A DNA stretch of 64,000 nt from contig JBBRPH010000005.1 of the NCBI GenBank assembly GCA_038228295.1, forward strand, positions 1 through 64,000, read 5' to 3'. Every line of letters starts with the position of its first letter. Position 1 is the first letter of the stretch. The notes beneath the pieces are model-generated. The model saw only the letters and a list, made by a program, of their open reading frames with translations, ran no database searches and was not told the origin of the DNA. The translations under genes and the position numbers were made by a program. This document shows positions 27,375-36,389 of this stretch, one piece after another. Origin of the DNA: JAICKM01 sp038228295. GTDB lineage: Bacteria; Chloroflexota; Chloroflexia; QHBQ01; JAICKM01.

Positions 27375-27404
27375 TTGACAATGCCGCCGTGCAGTTGCTA
27401 TAAT
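27375..27404 (+). promoter_or_regulatory. Promoter of the trp operon
   Basis: TTGACA (27375-27380), an 18-base spacer and TATAAT (27399-27404) preceded by TGC, giving an extended -10. It is a near-consensus strong promoter. The transcript would begin near 27411 and read into the T-box leader. Confidence 0.85.
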
Positions 27405-27410
27405 GACCGC

Positions 27411-27735
27411 AACAATTAAATCAGTACCGACTGTGAACAGAACGAGTAGCAGCCAGAGCGGGAGCACAGAGAGCCGGCGCGGGTGGAAAGCCGGTCTCAG
27501 CGCGGGTGGCGAATGGATCTGGGAGTCGCGCACCGAACGGGCAGATTGCCCCAGTAGACTGCGCCGGGCTGCTCCTCCGTTAGCGGGAGCCGGGTATGAG
27601 CGCTCTCCAGGGAGCCGGGGTACTCGTTACTAAGCGTCGCGCCGGGCCGCAAAGCCGAGGCGGGGCGGAATTAGGGTGGCACCACGAGCCGGCTTCGGCC
27701 CTCGTCCCTTGCAGGGGACGGGGCTTTTTTGTTGC
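27411..27735 (+). promoter_or_regulatory. Tryptophan-specific T-box leader (riboswitch)
   Basis: A tRNA-sensing leader that binds uncharged tRNA-Trp and then permits trp operon transcription. The conserved T-box AGGGTGGCACCACGAG is at 27673-27688. Stem I has the AGAGAG region near 27466-27473 and a specifier loop GAATGGATC in which TGG (27514-27516) is the Trp codon. In the antiterminator, AGGG (27673-27676) pairs with CCCT (27706-27709) and ACGAG (27684-27688) with CTCGT (27701-27705), leaving the tRNA-binding TGGCACC bulge. This excludes the terminator at 27698-27730. The position before trpD and the Trp specifier agree. Confidence 0.92.
27698..27730 (+). terminator. Intrinsic terminator of the trp T-box leader
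   Basis: GCCC-T-CGTCCC (27698-27708) pairs with GGGACG-GGGC (27715-27724) with one bulged T, followed by six T residues (27725-27730). It shares bases 27701-27709 with the antiterminator, so the two folds are mutually exclusive. Confidence 0.9.
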
Positions 27736-27821
27736 CTTTTTCACAGGGGTCGCGGGTCAGAAGACGAACCACTGCCCGCCACGCCGGCGACTGACGACCG
27801 ACACGCCGAGGAGATACACAC

Positions 27822-28862
27822 ATGATCCAAGCTGCGCTAGCGAAATTGATGGAGAAGCAGGCATTAACCCGCGCTGAGGCTGAAGACGCGATGGCGACGA
27901 TCATGGAGGGCCAAGCTACGCCCGCGCTGATCGCCGGCTTCTTGATAGCCCTACGACTGAAAGGGGAAACCGAAGACGAGATAGCCGGCTTTGTCACGGT
28001 GATGCGGGCACACGCCGTTCATGTCGAAGGGCCGGCGGGTGTGACCCTGGTGGACACCTGCGGCACCGGTGGCGATGGGCGGTATACCTTCAACATCTCC
28101 ACCGCCGCCGCCTGTGTAGCCGCCGGGGCGGGGGCGACGGTCGCCAAGCACGGCAACCGCGCCGTCAGTGGGCGCTGCGGCAGCGCCGATGTGCTGGAGG
28201 CGCTGGGCGTGAATATCCAGCTTGGCCCGGAGGGGGTGAGCCGCACACTAGCTGAGGTAGGCATGGGCTTCATGTTTGCGCCTAACTATCACCCGGCTAT
28301 GCGCCACGCCGGGCCGGTGCGCCGTGAACTGGGCGTGCGAACCGTGTTCAACCTACTGGGGCCACTGACTAACCCCGCCGGGGCCGAGGCGCAAGTGCTG
28401 GGTGTGGCCGACCCGCGCGCCGCGCTGACTATCGCACGGGCGCTGGCTCGACTCGGCACCCGCCACGCGCTGGTGGTCCACGGCGACGGCGGGCTGGACG
28501 AAATCGCCCTCAGTGGGCCGACGATCTGCTACGAGATCCGCGACGGCCAAGAGCCGCGCCGCTTCACCATCACCCCGGAGGAGTTTGGCATTCCATCAGC
28601 GCCGATCAGCGAGATTCGTGGCGGGCCGCCGCAAGAGAGCGCCGACCTGATTCGCCGTCTACTGGCGGGCGAGCGAGGGCCGCATCGTGACGTGGTGCTG
28701 CTCAATAGCGCCGCCGCCATGTATGTCGGTGGGCACGCGGCGGACATTGCGGACGGTATTCACCAAGCGGCGGCGGCAATTGACAGCGGCGCGGCGGCGG
28801 CGGCCCTAGATCGTTTCATCGCCGCCGGCAACGACCGGCTTACAGCGGCTGCGACGGGCTGA
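27822..28862 (+). CDS. trpD: Anthranilate phosphoribosyltransferase
   Basis: Transfers phosphoribose from PRPP to anthranilate in tryptophan synthesis. The 346 residues match the family. The PRPP/Mg motif is DTCGTGGDGRYTFNIST (about 77-93), followed by KHGNRAVSGRCGSADVLEALG and, later, VVHGDGGLDEIA. ATG 27822 follows GAGGAGA. It is the first gene after the T-box leader. trpE and trpG, needed to make anthranilate, are not in the window. The stop is one base before the trpC start. Confidence 0.97.
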   Translation: MIQAALAKLMEKQALTRAEAEDAMATIMEGQATPALIAGFLIALRLKGETEDEIAGFVTVMRAHAVHVEGPAGVTLVDTCGTGGDGRYTFNISTAAACVAAGAGATVAKHGNRAVSGRCGSADVLEALGVNIQLGPEGVSRTLAEVGMGFMFAPNYHPAMRHAGPVRRELGVRTVFNLLGPLTNPAGAEAQVLGVADPRAALTIARALARLGTRHALVVHGDGGLDEIALSGPTICYEIRDGQEPRRFTITPEEFGIPSAPISEIRGGPPQESADLIRRLLAGERGPHRDVVLLNSAAAMYVGGHAADIADGIHQAAAAIDSGAAAAALDRFIAAGNDRLTAAATG

Positions 28863-28863
28863 G

Positions 28864-29664
28864 ATGACGATCCTCGATACCATCGCCGCCCGTAAGCGGG
28901 AAGAGGGGACCGAACGGCGGGCCGTCGAACCGCTCGCGCTGCTCGAACAGCGCACCGCCGCCGCCGCGCCGCCGCGCGACTTTGCCGCCGCGATCACCCG
29001 GCCTGCCGGGCAGGCTGTGCCACGGATCATCGCGGAGATCAAGCGGGGCAGCCCCTCGCGTGGTGTGCTGCATCCGAACCTCGATCCTGCCGTGCTGGCG
29101 CGGGCCTATGCCGCCGGCGGCGCGGCGGCGATCTCGGTCCTCACCGACCGCGATTTTTTCGGCGGCAGTTTTGCCGATCTGGCCGCAGCCCGCGCCGCCG
29201 TGAATCTACCGGTCCTCCGCAAGGACTTTTTGCTGGATGAATACGGGGTGCTGGAAGCTCGCGCTGTGGGGGCCGACGCGATCCTGCTGATCGCTGCGCT
29301 GTTGGATAGCGTGACCCTGTGCCGGCTGCGCGAGTTTGCCGCCGGACTCGGCATGGCCGCGCTGGTCGAAGTTCACGACGCGCTCGAACTGGCGGCCGCC
29401 GTCGAGTCGGGAGCAACCATCCTGGGCATCAACAACCGTGACCTGCGAACCTTCCATGTAGACCTCGCCCTGACCGAACGGCTAGGCCCGCAACGGCCGG
29501 CAGGCACGCTGCTGGTCGCCGAAAGCGGTATCCACAGCGCCGCCGACGTAGCGCGTATGGCCGCCGCCGGCGCGGATTGCCTGTTAGTCGGCGAAAGCCT
29601 AGTCACGGCGATAGATCCGGCGGCCCAGTTGCGGGTATTGCAGGGGGGCGAGGTAAACGGATGA
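28864..29664 (+). CDS. trpC: Indole-3-glycerol-phosphate synthase
   Basis: Closes the indole ring from CdRP. A 266-residue TIM barrel with RIIAEIKRGSPSRGVL (catalytic Lys), VLTDRDFFGGSFADL, PVLRKDFLLDEYGV, INNRDLRTFHVD and AESGIHSAADVARM. It begins with the expected helical extension (ILDTIAARKREE). The trpD stop and trpC start are nearly joined, and its own stop overlaps trpF (ATGA). Confidence 0.97.
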   Translation: MTILDTIAARKREEGTERRAVEPLALLEQRTAAAAPPRDFAAAITRPAGQAVPRIIAEIKRGSPSRGVLHPNLDPAVLARAYAAGGAAAISVLTDRDFFGGSFADLAAARAAVNLPVLRKDFLLDEYGVLEARAVGADAILLIAALLDSVTLCRLREFAAGLGMAALVEVHDALELAAAVESGATILGINNRDLRTFHVDLALTERLGPQRPAGTLLVAESGIHSAADVARMAAAGADCLLVGESLVTAIDPAAQLRVLQGGEVNG

Positions 29665-30380
29665 CGATAGTGAAGATTTGCGGTCTGCGCGAAGCGATCC
29701 ATGTGCAAGCGGCGGCACAGGCAGGAACCGACCTGATCGGTTTTGTGTTCGCGCCGAGCAAGCGACGGATCACAGCGGACGCGGCAGCGGCGCTGATCGC
29801 CGGGCTGCGGGAGAGCGAGCTAGACCGCCCCCTCTTGGTGGGGCTGTTTGTGAATGAAGAGCCTGCTGTGATGGCGGCGGTTGTGCGGCAATGTGGGCTG
29901 GATGCCGTGCAGCTATGCGGCGATGAAGCGCCCGACGCGGGGCTGCTAGTGCAGCTAGGCTGCCCGGTAATCCGCGTGCTGCGACCTACGCCGGCGGATG
30001 CGGCCACGGTTCCTGCCACGGGCGCAGCGTGGCAAGCGGCGGCGGCGGCAGCCGACCAGCAAGCCGGGCCGCTATGTGGACCGTGGGGCCGCCGCCTGCT
30101 GATCGGACTAGATGCCGCCCACGGCGGGGCGTATGGCGGCACCGGGCAGCGCGCCGACTGGACCCTAGCCGCCGATTTGGCGGCGACCATGCCGATCATG
30201 CTTGCGGGCGGGCTGACCCCCGCTAACGTCGCCGCCGCTATCGCCGCCGTCCACCCCTGGGCGGTAGACGTGAGCAGTGGTGTAGAAACCGCCGGCGCGA
30301 AAGACCCGGCCCTGATTGCGGCCTTTGTCGCCGCTAGTCGAGCGTCGGTCGTCAGTCGTGAGTTAAGACCTGATGAGTGA
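29661..30380 (+). CDS. trpF: Phosphoribosylanthranilate isomerase
   Basis: Isomerises PRA to CdRP. A 239-residue TIM barrel beginning VKICGLREAIHVQAAAQAGT, where the cysteine is the catalytic base, followed by LIGFVFAPSKRRI, VQLCGDE and the C-terminal AGGLTPANVAAAIA and VDVSSGVETAGAKD with the catalytic acid. ATG 29661 was chosen because it overlaps the trpC stop; a longer in-frame start at 29577 lies inside trpC. An insertion-like stretch around residues 115-150 is Ala-rich. Confidence 0.95.
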   Translation: MTIVKICGLREAIHVQAAAQAGTDLIGFVFAPSKRRITADAAAALIAGLRESELDRPLLVGLFVNEEPAVMAAVVRQCGLDAVQLCGDEAPDAGLLVQLGCPVIRVLRPTPADAATVPATGAAWQAAAAAADQQAGPLCGPWGRRLLIGLDAAHGGAYGGTGQRADWTLAADLAATMPIMLAGGLTPANVAAAIAAVHPWAVDVSSGVETAGAKDPALIAAFVAASRASVVSRELRPDE

Positions 30381-30485
30381 TGAAGAGATACCGACGGACT
30401 GACCACGAACCCACCAGCCGGCTAACTGACGACTGACACAAACCACCAACTACTGACTACTGACGATCAACGACTGGAGATACGC
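30381..30485 (+). repeat. trpF-trpB spacer with degenerate ACTGACG heptads
   Basis: The 105-base gap contains ACTGACG, ACTGACA and then ACTACTG, ACTACTG, ACGATCA (about 30426-30470), a degenerate heptad tract like those in the men operon. No terminator or promoter is clear, so trpB and trpA are probably still in the trp transcript. Confidence 0.55.
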
Positions 30486-31733
30486 ATGACCATCCTGACG
30501 ACCCCTGCTACCACCACGCTGCCCGACCGGGACGGCAAGTTTGGCGCGTTCGGCGGGCGCTATGTGCCTGAAACGCTGATGCCCGCCTGCCAAGAACTAG
30601 AAGCGGCTTATGCGACGATCCCGCAGCAGGCGGAGTTCCGAGCCGTGCTGGCCGAGTTGCAGCGCGATTTTGTGGGCCGGCCCACGCCACTCTATCACGC
30701 CCAGCGGCTGACGGCCGAAGCGGGCGGCGCGCAACTCTATCTGAAGCGCGAGGATTTGGCCCACACCGGCGCACATAAGATCAACAACGCGCTGGGCCAG
30801 GCATTGCTCGCCAAGCGCATGGGCAAGCAACGCATTATTGCCGAGACCGGCGCGGGACAACACGGTGTCGCGGCAGCCACGGCCTGCGCGCTGCTGGGCC
30901 TGGAGTGCATCGTCTATATGGGCGAAGTGGATATTGCCCGCCAAGCACCCAACGTGTTCCGCATGAAGTTGCTCGGCGCGGAGGTGCGCCCCGTGACCGG
31001 CGGCAGCCGCACGCTCAAAGACGCGATCAACGAGGCAATCCGTGACTGGGTGACGAATGTGGACGACACCTTCTACATCATCGGCTCGGTCGTGGGGCCG
31101 CACCCCTACCCGCAGATCGTGCGCGACTTCCAATCGGTGATCGGCACCGAAGCACGGGCGCAGGCGCTAGCCCAGATCGGGCGCTTGCCCGACGTGGTAG
31201 TGGCCTGCGTGGGCGGCGGCAGCAACGCGATGGGCATTTTCTATCCCTTCGTGGGGGATGCGGGGGTGCGGCTGGTCGGCGTGGAGGCGGGGGGGGCGGG
31301 CATAGCGAGCGGCAAGCACGCCGCGCCCCTCTCGGCGGGTACACCCGGTGTGCTGCACGGCGCACGGATGTACCTGATGCAAGATGCCGACGGGCAGGTG
31401 CTGGAGACGCACTCGATCTCAGCGGGCCTCGACTATCCCGGCGTGGGGCCGGAACACTCCTACCTCAAGGACATTGGCCGCGCCGAATACGTGGCCGCCA
31501 CCGACGATGAGGCAATGATGGGCTTCCAGGCGCTGTGCCGGCTGGAAGGCATTATTCCGGCGCTCGAATCGGCCCATGCCGTCTACTATGGGATGAAAAT
31601 GGCGGGAGCAATGGCCGCCGACCAGCAGATCGTCATCAACCTATCGGGCCGAGGCGACAAAGACATCTTTACCGTGGCCGATGTGCTGGGCTTTGATCTG
31701 GGGATGCGTATGACCGGCGGGGAGGCGCACTGA
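30486..31733 (+). CDS. trpB: Tryptophan synthase beta subunit
   Basis: PLP enzyme that joins indole and serine. The 415 residues begin GKFGAFGGRYVPETLMPA, with HTGAHKINNALGQALLAKRMG (positions about 93-113) holding the PLP lysine, ETGAGQHGVAAATACALLGL, GGGSNAMGIFYPFV as the phosphate loop, and the late NLSGRGDKDIFTVADVLG. This is the canonical TrpB1 type that pairs with TrpA. ATG follows GGAGATACGC. The gene ends one base before trpA. Confidence 0.97.
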   Translation: MTILTTPATTTLPDRDGKFGAFGGRYVPETLMPACQELEAAYATIPQQAEFRAVLAELQRDFVGRPTPLYHAQRLTAEAGGAQLYLKREDLAHTGAHKINNALGQALLAKRMGKQRIIAETGAGQHGVAAATACALLGLECIVYMGEVDIARQAPNVFRMKLLGAEVRPVTGGSRTLKDAINEAIRDWVTNVDDTFYIIGSVVGPHPYPQIVRDFQSVIGTEARAQALAQIGRLPDVVVACVGGGSNAMGIFYPFVGDAGVRLVGVEAGGAGIASGKHAAPLSAGTPGVLHGARMYLMQDADGQVLETHSISAGLDYPGVGPEHSYLKDIGRAEYVAATDDEAMMGFQALCRLEGIIPALESAHAVYYGMKMAGAMAADQQIVINLSGRGDKDIFTVADVLGFDLGMRMTGGEAH

Positions 31734-31734
31734 C

Positions 31735-32529
31735 ATGGGCACAGCACGAATCGCGGCGGCCTTTGCCGCCGCCCGCGCGCGCGGCGAGGTAGCATTGATG
31801 CCCTATGTCCCGGCGGGCTATCCGACGCTCGACACCAGCCGCGCTGTAGCGCTGGCGCTGGCCGAGGCAGGGGCCGACCTGATCGAGATCGGCATTCCCT
31901 TCAGCGATCCGCTGGCCGATGGAGCGACTATCCAACGGGCCACGCAGGCGGCGCTCAAAGGCGGGATCACGTTCGACCGCTGCCTGGATCTAGCGCGGGA
32001 ACTGCGGCCCCAGGTGAACACGCCGCTCATCTTCATGGGTTACTACAACCCGATCCATTACCGGGGCATCGCCCGCACTGTCGCCGATTGCGCCGCCGCT
32101 GGAGTAGACGGGCTGATCGTGCCCGACCTACCGCCCGAAGAGGCGGGCGAGTTGCTGGCCGCCGCCCGCGACCACGACCTAGCGTTGATCTTTCTGGTGT
32201 CGCCGGTCAGCAGCGACGAGCGGCTAGCGCGGGTGGCGGCGCTAGGCAGCGGCTTCCTCTACTGCGTCTCGCTAACCGGCGTGACCGGCGCGCGCAGCGA
32301 ACTCTCGCAGACGCTGCCCGCCTACGTGGCCCGCGTGCGCGCGCACACCGATCTGCCGCTCGCCATCGGCTTCGGTCTCAGCACGGCGGCCCACATCGCG
32401 CAAGTGGCCCAACTGGCCGACGGCGCGGTGGTGGCCTCAGCCCTGATCGACCGGCTGACGGCGGCTCCCGGTCGGGAAGCGGCGGTCGCGGGGGCGTATC
32501 TGCGCGAGTTGCGGGGGCGGACCGCGTAA
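31735..32529 (+). CDS. trpA: Tryptophan synthase alpha subunit
   Basis: Cleaves indole-3-glycerol phosphate and passes indole to TrpB. A 264-residue TIM barrel with ALMPYVPAGYPTLDTS, LIEIGIPFSDPLADGATIQ (catalytic Glu), PLIFMGYYNPIHYRG, DGLIVPDLPPEEA (catalytic Asp), VSLTGVTGARSEL and IGFGLSTAAHIAQV. It is the last gene of the operon. The 48 bases after it already carry the promoter of the next kinase, and no clear terminator is seen. Confidence 0.97.
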   Translation: MGTARIAAAFAAARARGEVALMPYVPAGYPTLDTSRAVALALAEAGADLIEIGIPFSDPLADGATIQRATQAALKGGITFDRCLDLARELRPQVNTPLIFMGYYNPIHYRGIARTVADCAAAGVDGLIVPDLPPEEAGELLAAARDHDLALIFLVSPVSSDERLARVAALGSGFLYCVSLTGVTGARSELSQTLPAYVARVRAHTDLPLAIGFGLSTAAHIAQVAQLADGAVVASALIDRLTAAPGREAAVAGAYLRELRGRTA

Positions 32530-32562
32530 AACGGTTCACGACCTGTCCCCGGTGGCTGTTTA

Positions 32563-32571
32563 TGCTATAAT
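32563..32571 (+). promoter_or_regulatory. Extended -10 promoter of the GAF histidine kinase
   Basis: TGC followed by TATAAT (32566-32571), with no good -35 box. The ATG at 32578 starts six bases after the -10 box, which points to leaderless transcription. Confidence 0.55.
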
Positions 32572-32577
32572 AACTTG

Positions 32578-34809
32578 ATGAGCGAACGATTAGCCCAAGT
32601 CTTAGGCGCCCGCCGCCCGCACGCCGTGGGCGGCGCCAGTGCCGCCCCTGCCGAGGAAGCGGCCGGCCCGCTGAATGAGCCGGCGCTGGCCCAGGCAGTG
32701 CAGAGCGGTAGCATGGATGCGTGGCTGGCGCAGGTACAGCAGGCCGGCACAGACCAGGCGGCGGTCGGCACGACGGTGCCTGCCTTGCTCCAAACGGCGC
32801 TGGACTTTTTGGGCCGGCTACGGACGCTGGTGCCTATGGATCGGGCAGCAGCAGATGCGACGGCGCCGGCGGACGAAGTAGACCAACTGCAAACCGCAGT
32901 CTTGGCAGCACTGGTCAGCGGTTATTTTGCCGCGCATGAGCGCCAAGCCGACGAGCAGCGCCTGGCGCTCGAAGAATTGGCCGCGCTGTTCCAGATCAAC
33001 TCCGCCGCCAATTCCACGTTGGATTTTGACGGGATGCTCGACCGCGTGGTGGAACACGTCGGTGAGGTGATGCGGACCGACATCTGTTCGCTGTTTATTT
33101 ATGAGCCGGAGATTGACCGACTGGTCTTGCGCGCTACGCGGGGCTTGAGTCCCGATGCGGTGGGCCGGGTACGGCTGCGGCTGGGTGAAGGCGTGACCGG
33201 GTGGGTGGGCCGTGCCGGCAAGCCGTTGGCCCTCAGCGACGGCTGGCGCGACGACCGCTTCCTCCATGTGCCCGGCCTGGGCGAGGAACAGACGCGTGCC
33301 ATCCTGGCGGTGCCCATTGTCCTATTCACCAAACTCAAACTGGTCGGCGTGATCACGTTGCAGAGCTTTGGCCGCCGGCACTTTGTCGAGCGCGATGTGT
33401 CGTTCTTAGAGACGGTGGCCGGTGAGGTAGCGATTGCCATCGAGAACGCCCGCCTGCACCGCGACACCGACGAACGGCTGCGGCAAAAGGTGGCCGAACT
33501 GACCATTCTCCAGGGCGTGTCGGCCAGTATTGCCGCCACGTTGAACGGGCAAGAAGTAGTGACGATGCTGGCGAGCGAGGCGGTGCATTTGCTGGGGGCC
33601 GATGCGGCGGTGCTATATGAACTGCGCGACGGGCAGTTGGTGCCCAGCGCGTCGTTCGGCTTACGACCCGGCGAAGGCCCGCTGATGAACGGCGACGGCG
33701 CCGCCGCCCGCGCCACCGAAGACGGCCCGCTGCCGCTGCCGCCGCCGCTGGACCCGCAGGTGAGCTTGCTAGGCCGGGCGATCTTGGCCGGCCAGCCGGT
33801 CGTGCTGGAAGCGCGCCAATATGACGGCACCGAGACGGGCCTGCTCTTGCAGAGCCTGGACGATCCCAGCCTCAACCTGCCCGGCGTGGGTATGGACAAC
33901 GCGACTCCACTGCGCGTCGCGGCCGACTTTGGCGACCTACCGTTCACCACTCAGCTCTGTGTGCCGCTGTTGGCGCCACGCAGCATCGTCGGCGGGTTGT
34001 GCGTCTATAGCCGTGCGCCGCGCTTCTTCGGCGAAGAGCCGATCAGCTTGCTGCTAGCCTTTGCCCGTGAGGGGGCTATCGCCATTGAAAACGCCCACTT
34101 GTATGAGGAGGCCCGCCACGGCCTGGAAATGCAGACCTTACTCTTGCGCGAGATGCACCATCGCGTTCGCAACAACCTGCAACGCACCGCATCGCTATTG
34201 CGGATGCAGGCCAACCGCTTGCCCGACGACAACGCCGCCCGCCACCCGCTGCAAGAGAGTGTGATTCGTATCCAGTCTATCGCGCGGGTACATGATCTCC
34301 TGTCGCGCCGGCAGGTGGGGCTGACCGATGTGGGTGCGGTGGCCCACCTGGCCTGCGAAGTGGTCAACAATACGCTGGGCCGCCCTGACCTGCGCGTGCG
34401 CTGGCACGTCGAGGCCGCGCCGCTTACCTTATCGTCGCGCGAGGCGTTTCCGCTGACCCTGCTGCTAACCGAATGCCTGTCGAACACAATGCTGCACGGC
34501 TTTGCCGGGCGCGAGGAGGGGCAGGTCGCTATCCACGCTGTCACCGACGCGGCCGACGCAAATGTGGTGCTGACGATCACCGACAACGGCGTGGGCCTGC
34601 CGGCGGGTTTCGATGCGGCGCGCGACGCGCACCTGGGGCTGGAAGTGGTACATCGGCTGGGTGAGCAGGAGCTAGGCGGCACGATCCTGATCGGGGCAAA
34701 CCCGGACGGCCCCGGCACCCGCACGGTCTTTCGCTTCCCCTATCAACGCCCAGCCGGCCCGGCGCCCACTGAGGCGGATCGCGGCCTGAGCGCGCAAGGG
34801 AGCCGCTAA
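32578..34809 (+). CDS. GAF-domain sensor histidine kinase (HisKA_2 type)
   Basis: A 743-residue cytoplasmic sensor. The first 120 residues are a helical, Ala-rich region of unknown fold. Two GAF domains follow (about 125-290 and 305-510; for example DICSLFIYEPEIDRLVLRAT and VTGWVGRAGKPLALSD). The kinase core is the HisKA_2/HWE-like type: LLLREMHHRVRNNLQRTASL with the phosphorylated histidine, then ECLSNTMLHGF and ITDNGVGLP with HLGLEVVHRL. No response regulator is adjacent, so it is an orphan. The next gene is a methyltransferase 4 bases away, probably cotranscribed. Confidence 0.88.
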   Translation: MSERLAQVLGARRPHAVGGASAAPAEEAAGPLNEPALAQAVQSGSMDAWLAQVQQAGTDQAAVGTTVPALLQTALDFLGRLRTLVPMDRAAADATAPADEVDQLQTAVLAALVSGYFAAHERQADEQRLALEELAALFQINSAANSTLDFDGMLDRVVEHVGEVMRTDICSLFIYEPEIDRLVLRATRGLSPDAVGRVRLRLGEGVTGWVGRAGKPLALSDGWRDDRFLHVPGLGEEQTRAILAVPIVLFTKLKLVGVITLQSFGRRHFVERDVSFLETVAGEVAIAIENARLHRDTDERLRQKVAELTILQGVSASIAATLNGQEVVTMLASEAVHLLGADAAVLYELRDGQLVPSASFGLRPGEGPLMNGDGAAARATEDGPLPLPPPLDPQVSLLGRAILAGQPVVLEARQYDGTETGLLLQSLDDPSLNLPGVGMDNATPLRVAADFGDLPFTTQLCVPLLAPRSIVGGLCVYSRAPRFFGEEPISLLLAFAREGAIAIENAHLYEEARHGLEMQTLLLREMHHRVRNNLQRTASLLRMQANRLPDDNAARHPLQESVIRIQSIARVHDLLSRRQVGLTDVGAVAHLACEVVNNTLGRPDLRVRWHVEAAPLTLSSREAFPLTLLLTECLSNTMLHGFAGREEGQVAIHAVTDAADANVVLTITDNGVGLPAGFDAARDAHLGLEVVHRLGEQELGGTILIGANPDGPGTRTVFRFPYQRPAGPAPTEADRGLSAQGSR

Positions 34810-34813
34810 CCCC

Positions 34814-35599
34814 GTGGATTTTCGTGAGTTTGAGGTGATGTATCGCGCCGAGGGGCAACATTGGTGGTATCGGGGTTTACGCGCCGTGCTGTTCCGCCGC
34901 ACCGGGTTACACGATCCGGCTAGCCGCACCTGGGCGATCCTGGATGCGGGCTGCGGCACCGGCGGCAATCTGAGTGCGTTACGAGCTAGTGGACATCTCC
35001 ACGCGCAGGGCTTCGACTATGCCGTGTCGGCGGTTCACTTTTGCCGGCAGCGCGGCCTGCACAACGTGCGCCAGGCTTCGATTACCGCTATGCCGTATCT
35101 GGATGACGAGTTTGATCTGGTCTACTCGTGCGATGTGCTGTGCGACACCGGCACCAGTAGCGAAGCGATGGCGCTGGCCGAACTATACCGCGTGCTGCGC
35201 CCCGGCGGGCGGCTGTTTCTCAACCTGCCGGCCTACGCTTTCTTGCGCTCGGAGCATGACGCGGCAACGGCTGTGGACCGCCGCTACACGCGACGGCAGC
35301 TCCGGCACCTCGTCGAAGCGGTCGGTTTCCGCGTGGAACGGTTGTCACACTGGAATGCCACGCTATTCCCGCTCGTGGTCGCAGTACGGCTAGCGCGCAA
35401 ACACGGCAAACGGCGTGACCGCAGCGAAGCCCGCTCCGACATCCAACTGCCGCCCGCGCCGCTCAACCGACTATTGACCGCTATCGTGCGCGGCGAAAGC
35501 CGACTGATGGATGGGATCTCAATCCCTTGGGGATCCTCAATTATCTGCTTGGCCCGCAAACCGGGTCGGGCTGTGAAAGGAAACAGAACACACTCATGA
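34814..35599 (+). CDS. SAM-dependent class I methyltransferase
   Basis: A 261-residue methyltransferase. Motif I is ILDAGCGTGGNLSALRASG, followed by FDYAVSAVHFCRQRG, YLDDEFDLVYSCDVL and LYRVLRPGGRLFLNLPAY. An N-terminal YRAEGQHWWYRGLRAVL stretch resembles the 'W-W-Y/F' start of methyltransferases that act with glycan or lipid modification, but the substrate is unknown. The start is GTG 34814. The stop overlaps the cyclophilin start (ATGA). Confidence 0.85.
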   Translation: MDFREFEVMYRAEGQHWWYRGLRAVLFRRTGLHDPASRTWAILDAGCGTGGNLSALRASGHLHAQGFDYAVSAVHFCRQRGLHNVRQASITAMPYLDDEFDLVYSCDVLCDTGTSSEAMALAELYRVLRPGGRLFLNLPAYAFLRSEHDAATAVDRRYTRRQLRHLVEAVGFRVERLSHWNATLFPLVVAVRLARKHGKRRDRSEARSDIQLPPAPLNRLLTAIVRGESRLMDGISIPWGSSIICLARKPGRAVKGNRTHS

Positions 35600-36387
35600 G
35601 CAACCGCCCTACCAATCCCGCCGGCGGCCCGGCCAAAAAGCCGAGCGGCAACCCCGCCGGCCGCCCGACCTCCGCCCGCCCGGCCGACAAAGGCAGCGTG
35701 CGGATCGCGCCGACCCGCCCACAAGCCGCCCGCCGAGGTGCGCCGCTCCCCCCGCCGCCCGCCAATAACATGACCCGCTATCTGATGATCGGCGGCGTGC
35801 TACTGCTGGGCGTGATCGCCCTGGCGTTTCTGCTGCTAAACAATAACTCCGGCACTACTCCGGCGGCCGGCGCAACGTCCACCACGGCACCGGCCGCCGG
35901 TGCGCCCGCAGCCGGTGCCCCTGGTGCAAGCAATGGCGGCGCGACCGGCACCGGCACCAAAGGCGCGATTGCGCTGGTCGAAACAGCCAAAGGCAACTTC
36001 AAGATCCAACTGTTTAACGACCCGGCGACCAAAGGCACCGTCAAGAACTTCACCGACAAAGCCGGCAGCGGCTATTTCGACGGCAAAGTGTTCCATCGCG
36101 TCGAAGATTGGGTGATCCAGGGAGGCGACCCCACCGGCACCGGCACCGGCGGCGGCAGCATCCCCGGTGAGTACAGCGCGCACTCGTTTGTGAACGGAGC
36201 GGTCGGTATGGCTTCGACCGCATCGCACGCCGCGCAGGTCAACGACAGCCAGTGGTTTGTGGTCAAAAAGGATTCTACGTTCCTGGACAACAACTACGAC
36301 ATCTTCGGCCAGGTCATCGAAGGCATGGATGTGGTGAACAAGATCGCGATTGGTGATAAGATGACCAAGATCACGATGCAGCCCTAA
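35596..36387 (+). CDS. Membrane-anchored cyclophilin-type peptidyl-prolyl isomerase
   Basis: Speeds proline isomerisation in exported proteins. The 263 residues start with a Pro/Ala/Arg-rich cytoplasmic tail, then one transmembrane helix (YLMIGGVLLLGVIALAFLLL, about 58-77), a Thr/Ala/Gly linker and a cyclophilin domain (about 120-263). Domain motifs are FKIQLFNDPAT, GYFDGKVFHRVEDWVIQGGD, NDSQWFVVKKD and YDIFGQVIEGMDVVNKI. The histidine-arginine pair (FHRV) matches the active-site arginine of the family. ATG 35596 overlaps the methyltransferase stop. Confidence 0.9.
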   Translation: MSNRPTNPAGGPAKKPSGNPAGRPTSARPADKGSVRIAPTRPQAARRGAPLPPPPANNMTRYLMIGGVLLLGVIALAFLLLNNNSGTTPAAGATSTTAPAAGAPAAGAPGASNGGATGTGTKGAIALVETAKGNFKIQLFNDPATKGTVKNFTDKAGSGYFDGKVFHRVEDWVIQGGDPTGTGTGGGSIPGEYSAHSFVNGAVGMASTASHAAQVNDSQWFVVKKDSTFLDNNYDIFGQVIEGMDVVNKIAIGDKMTKITMQP

Positions 36388-36389
36388 CG

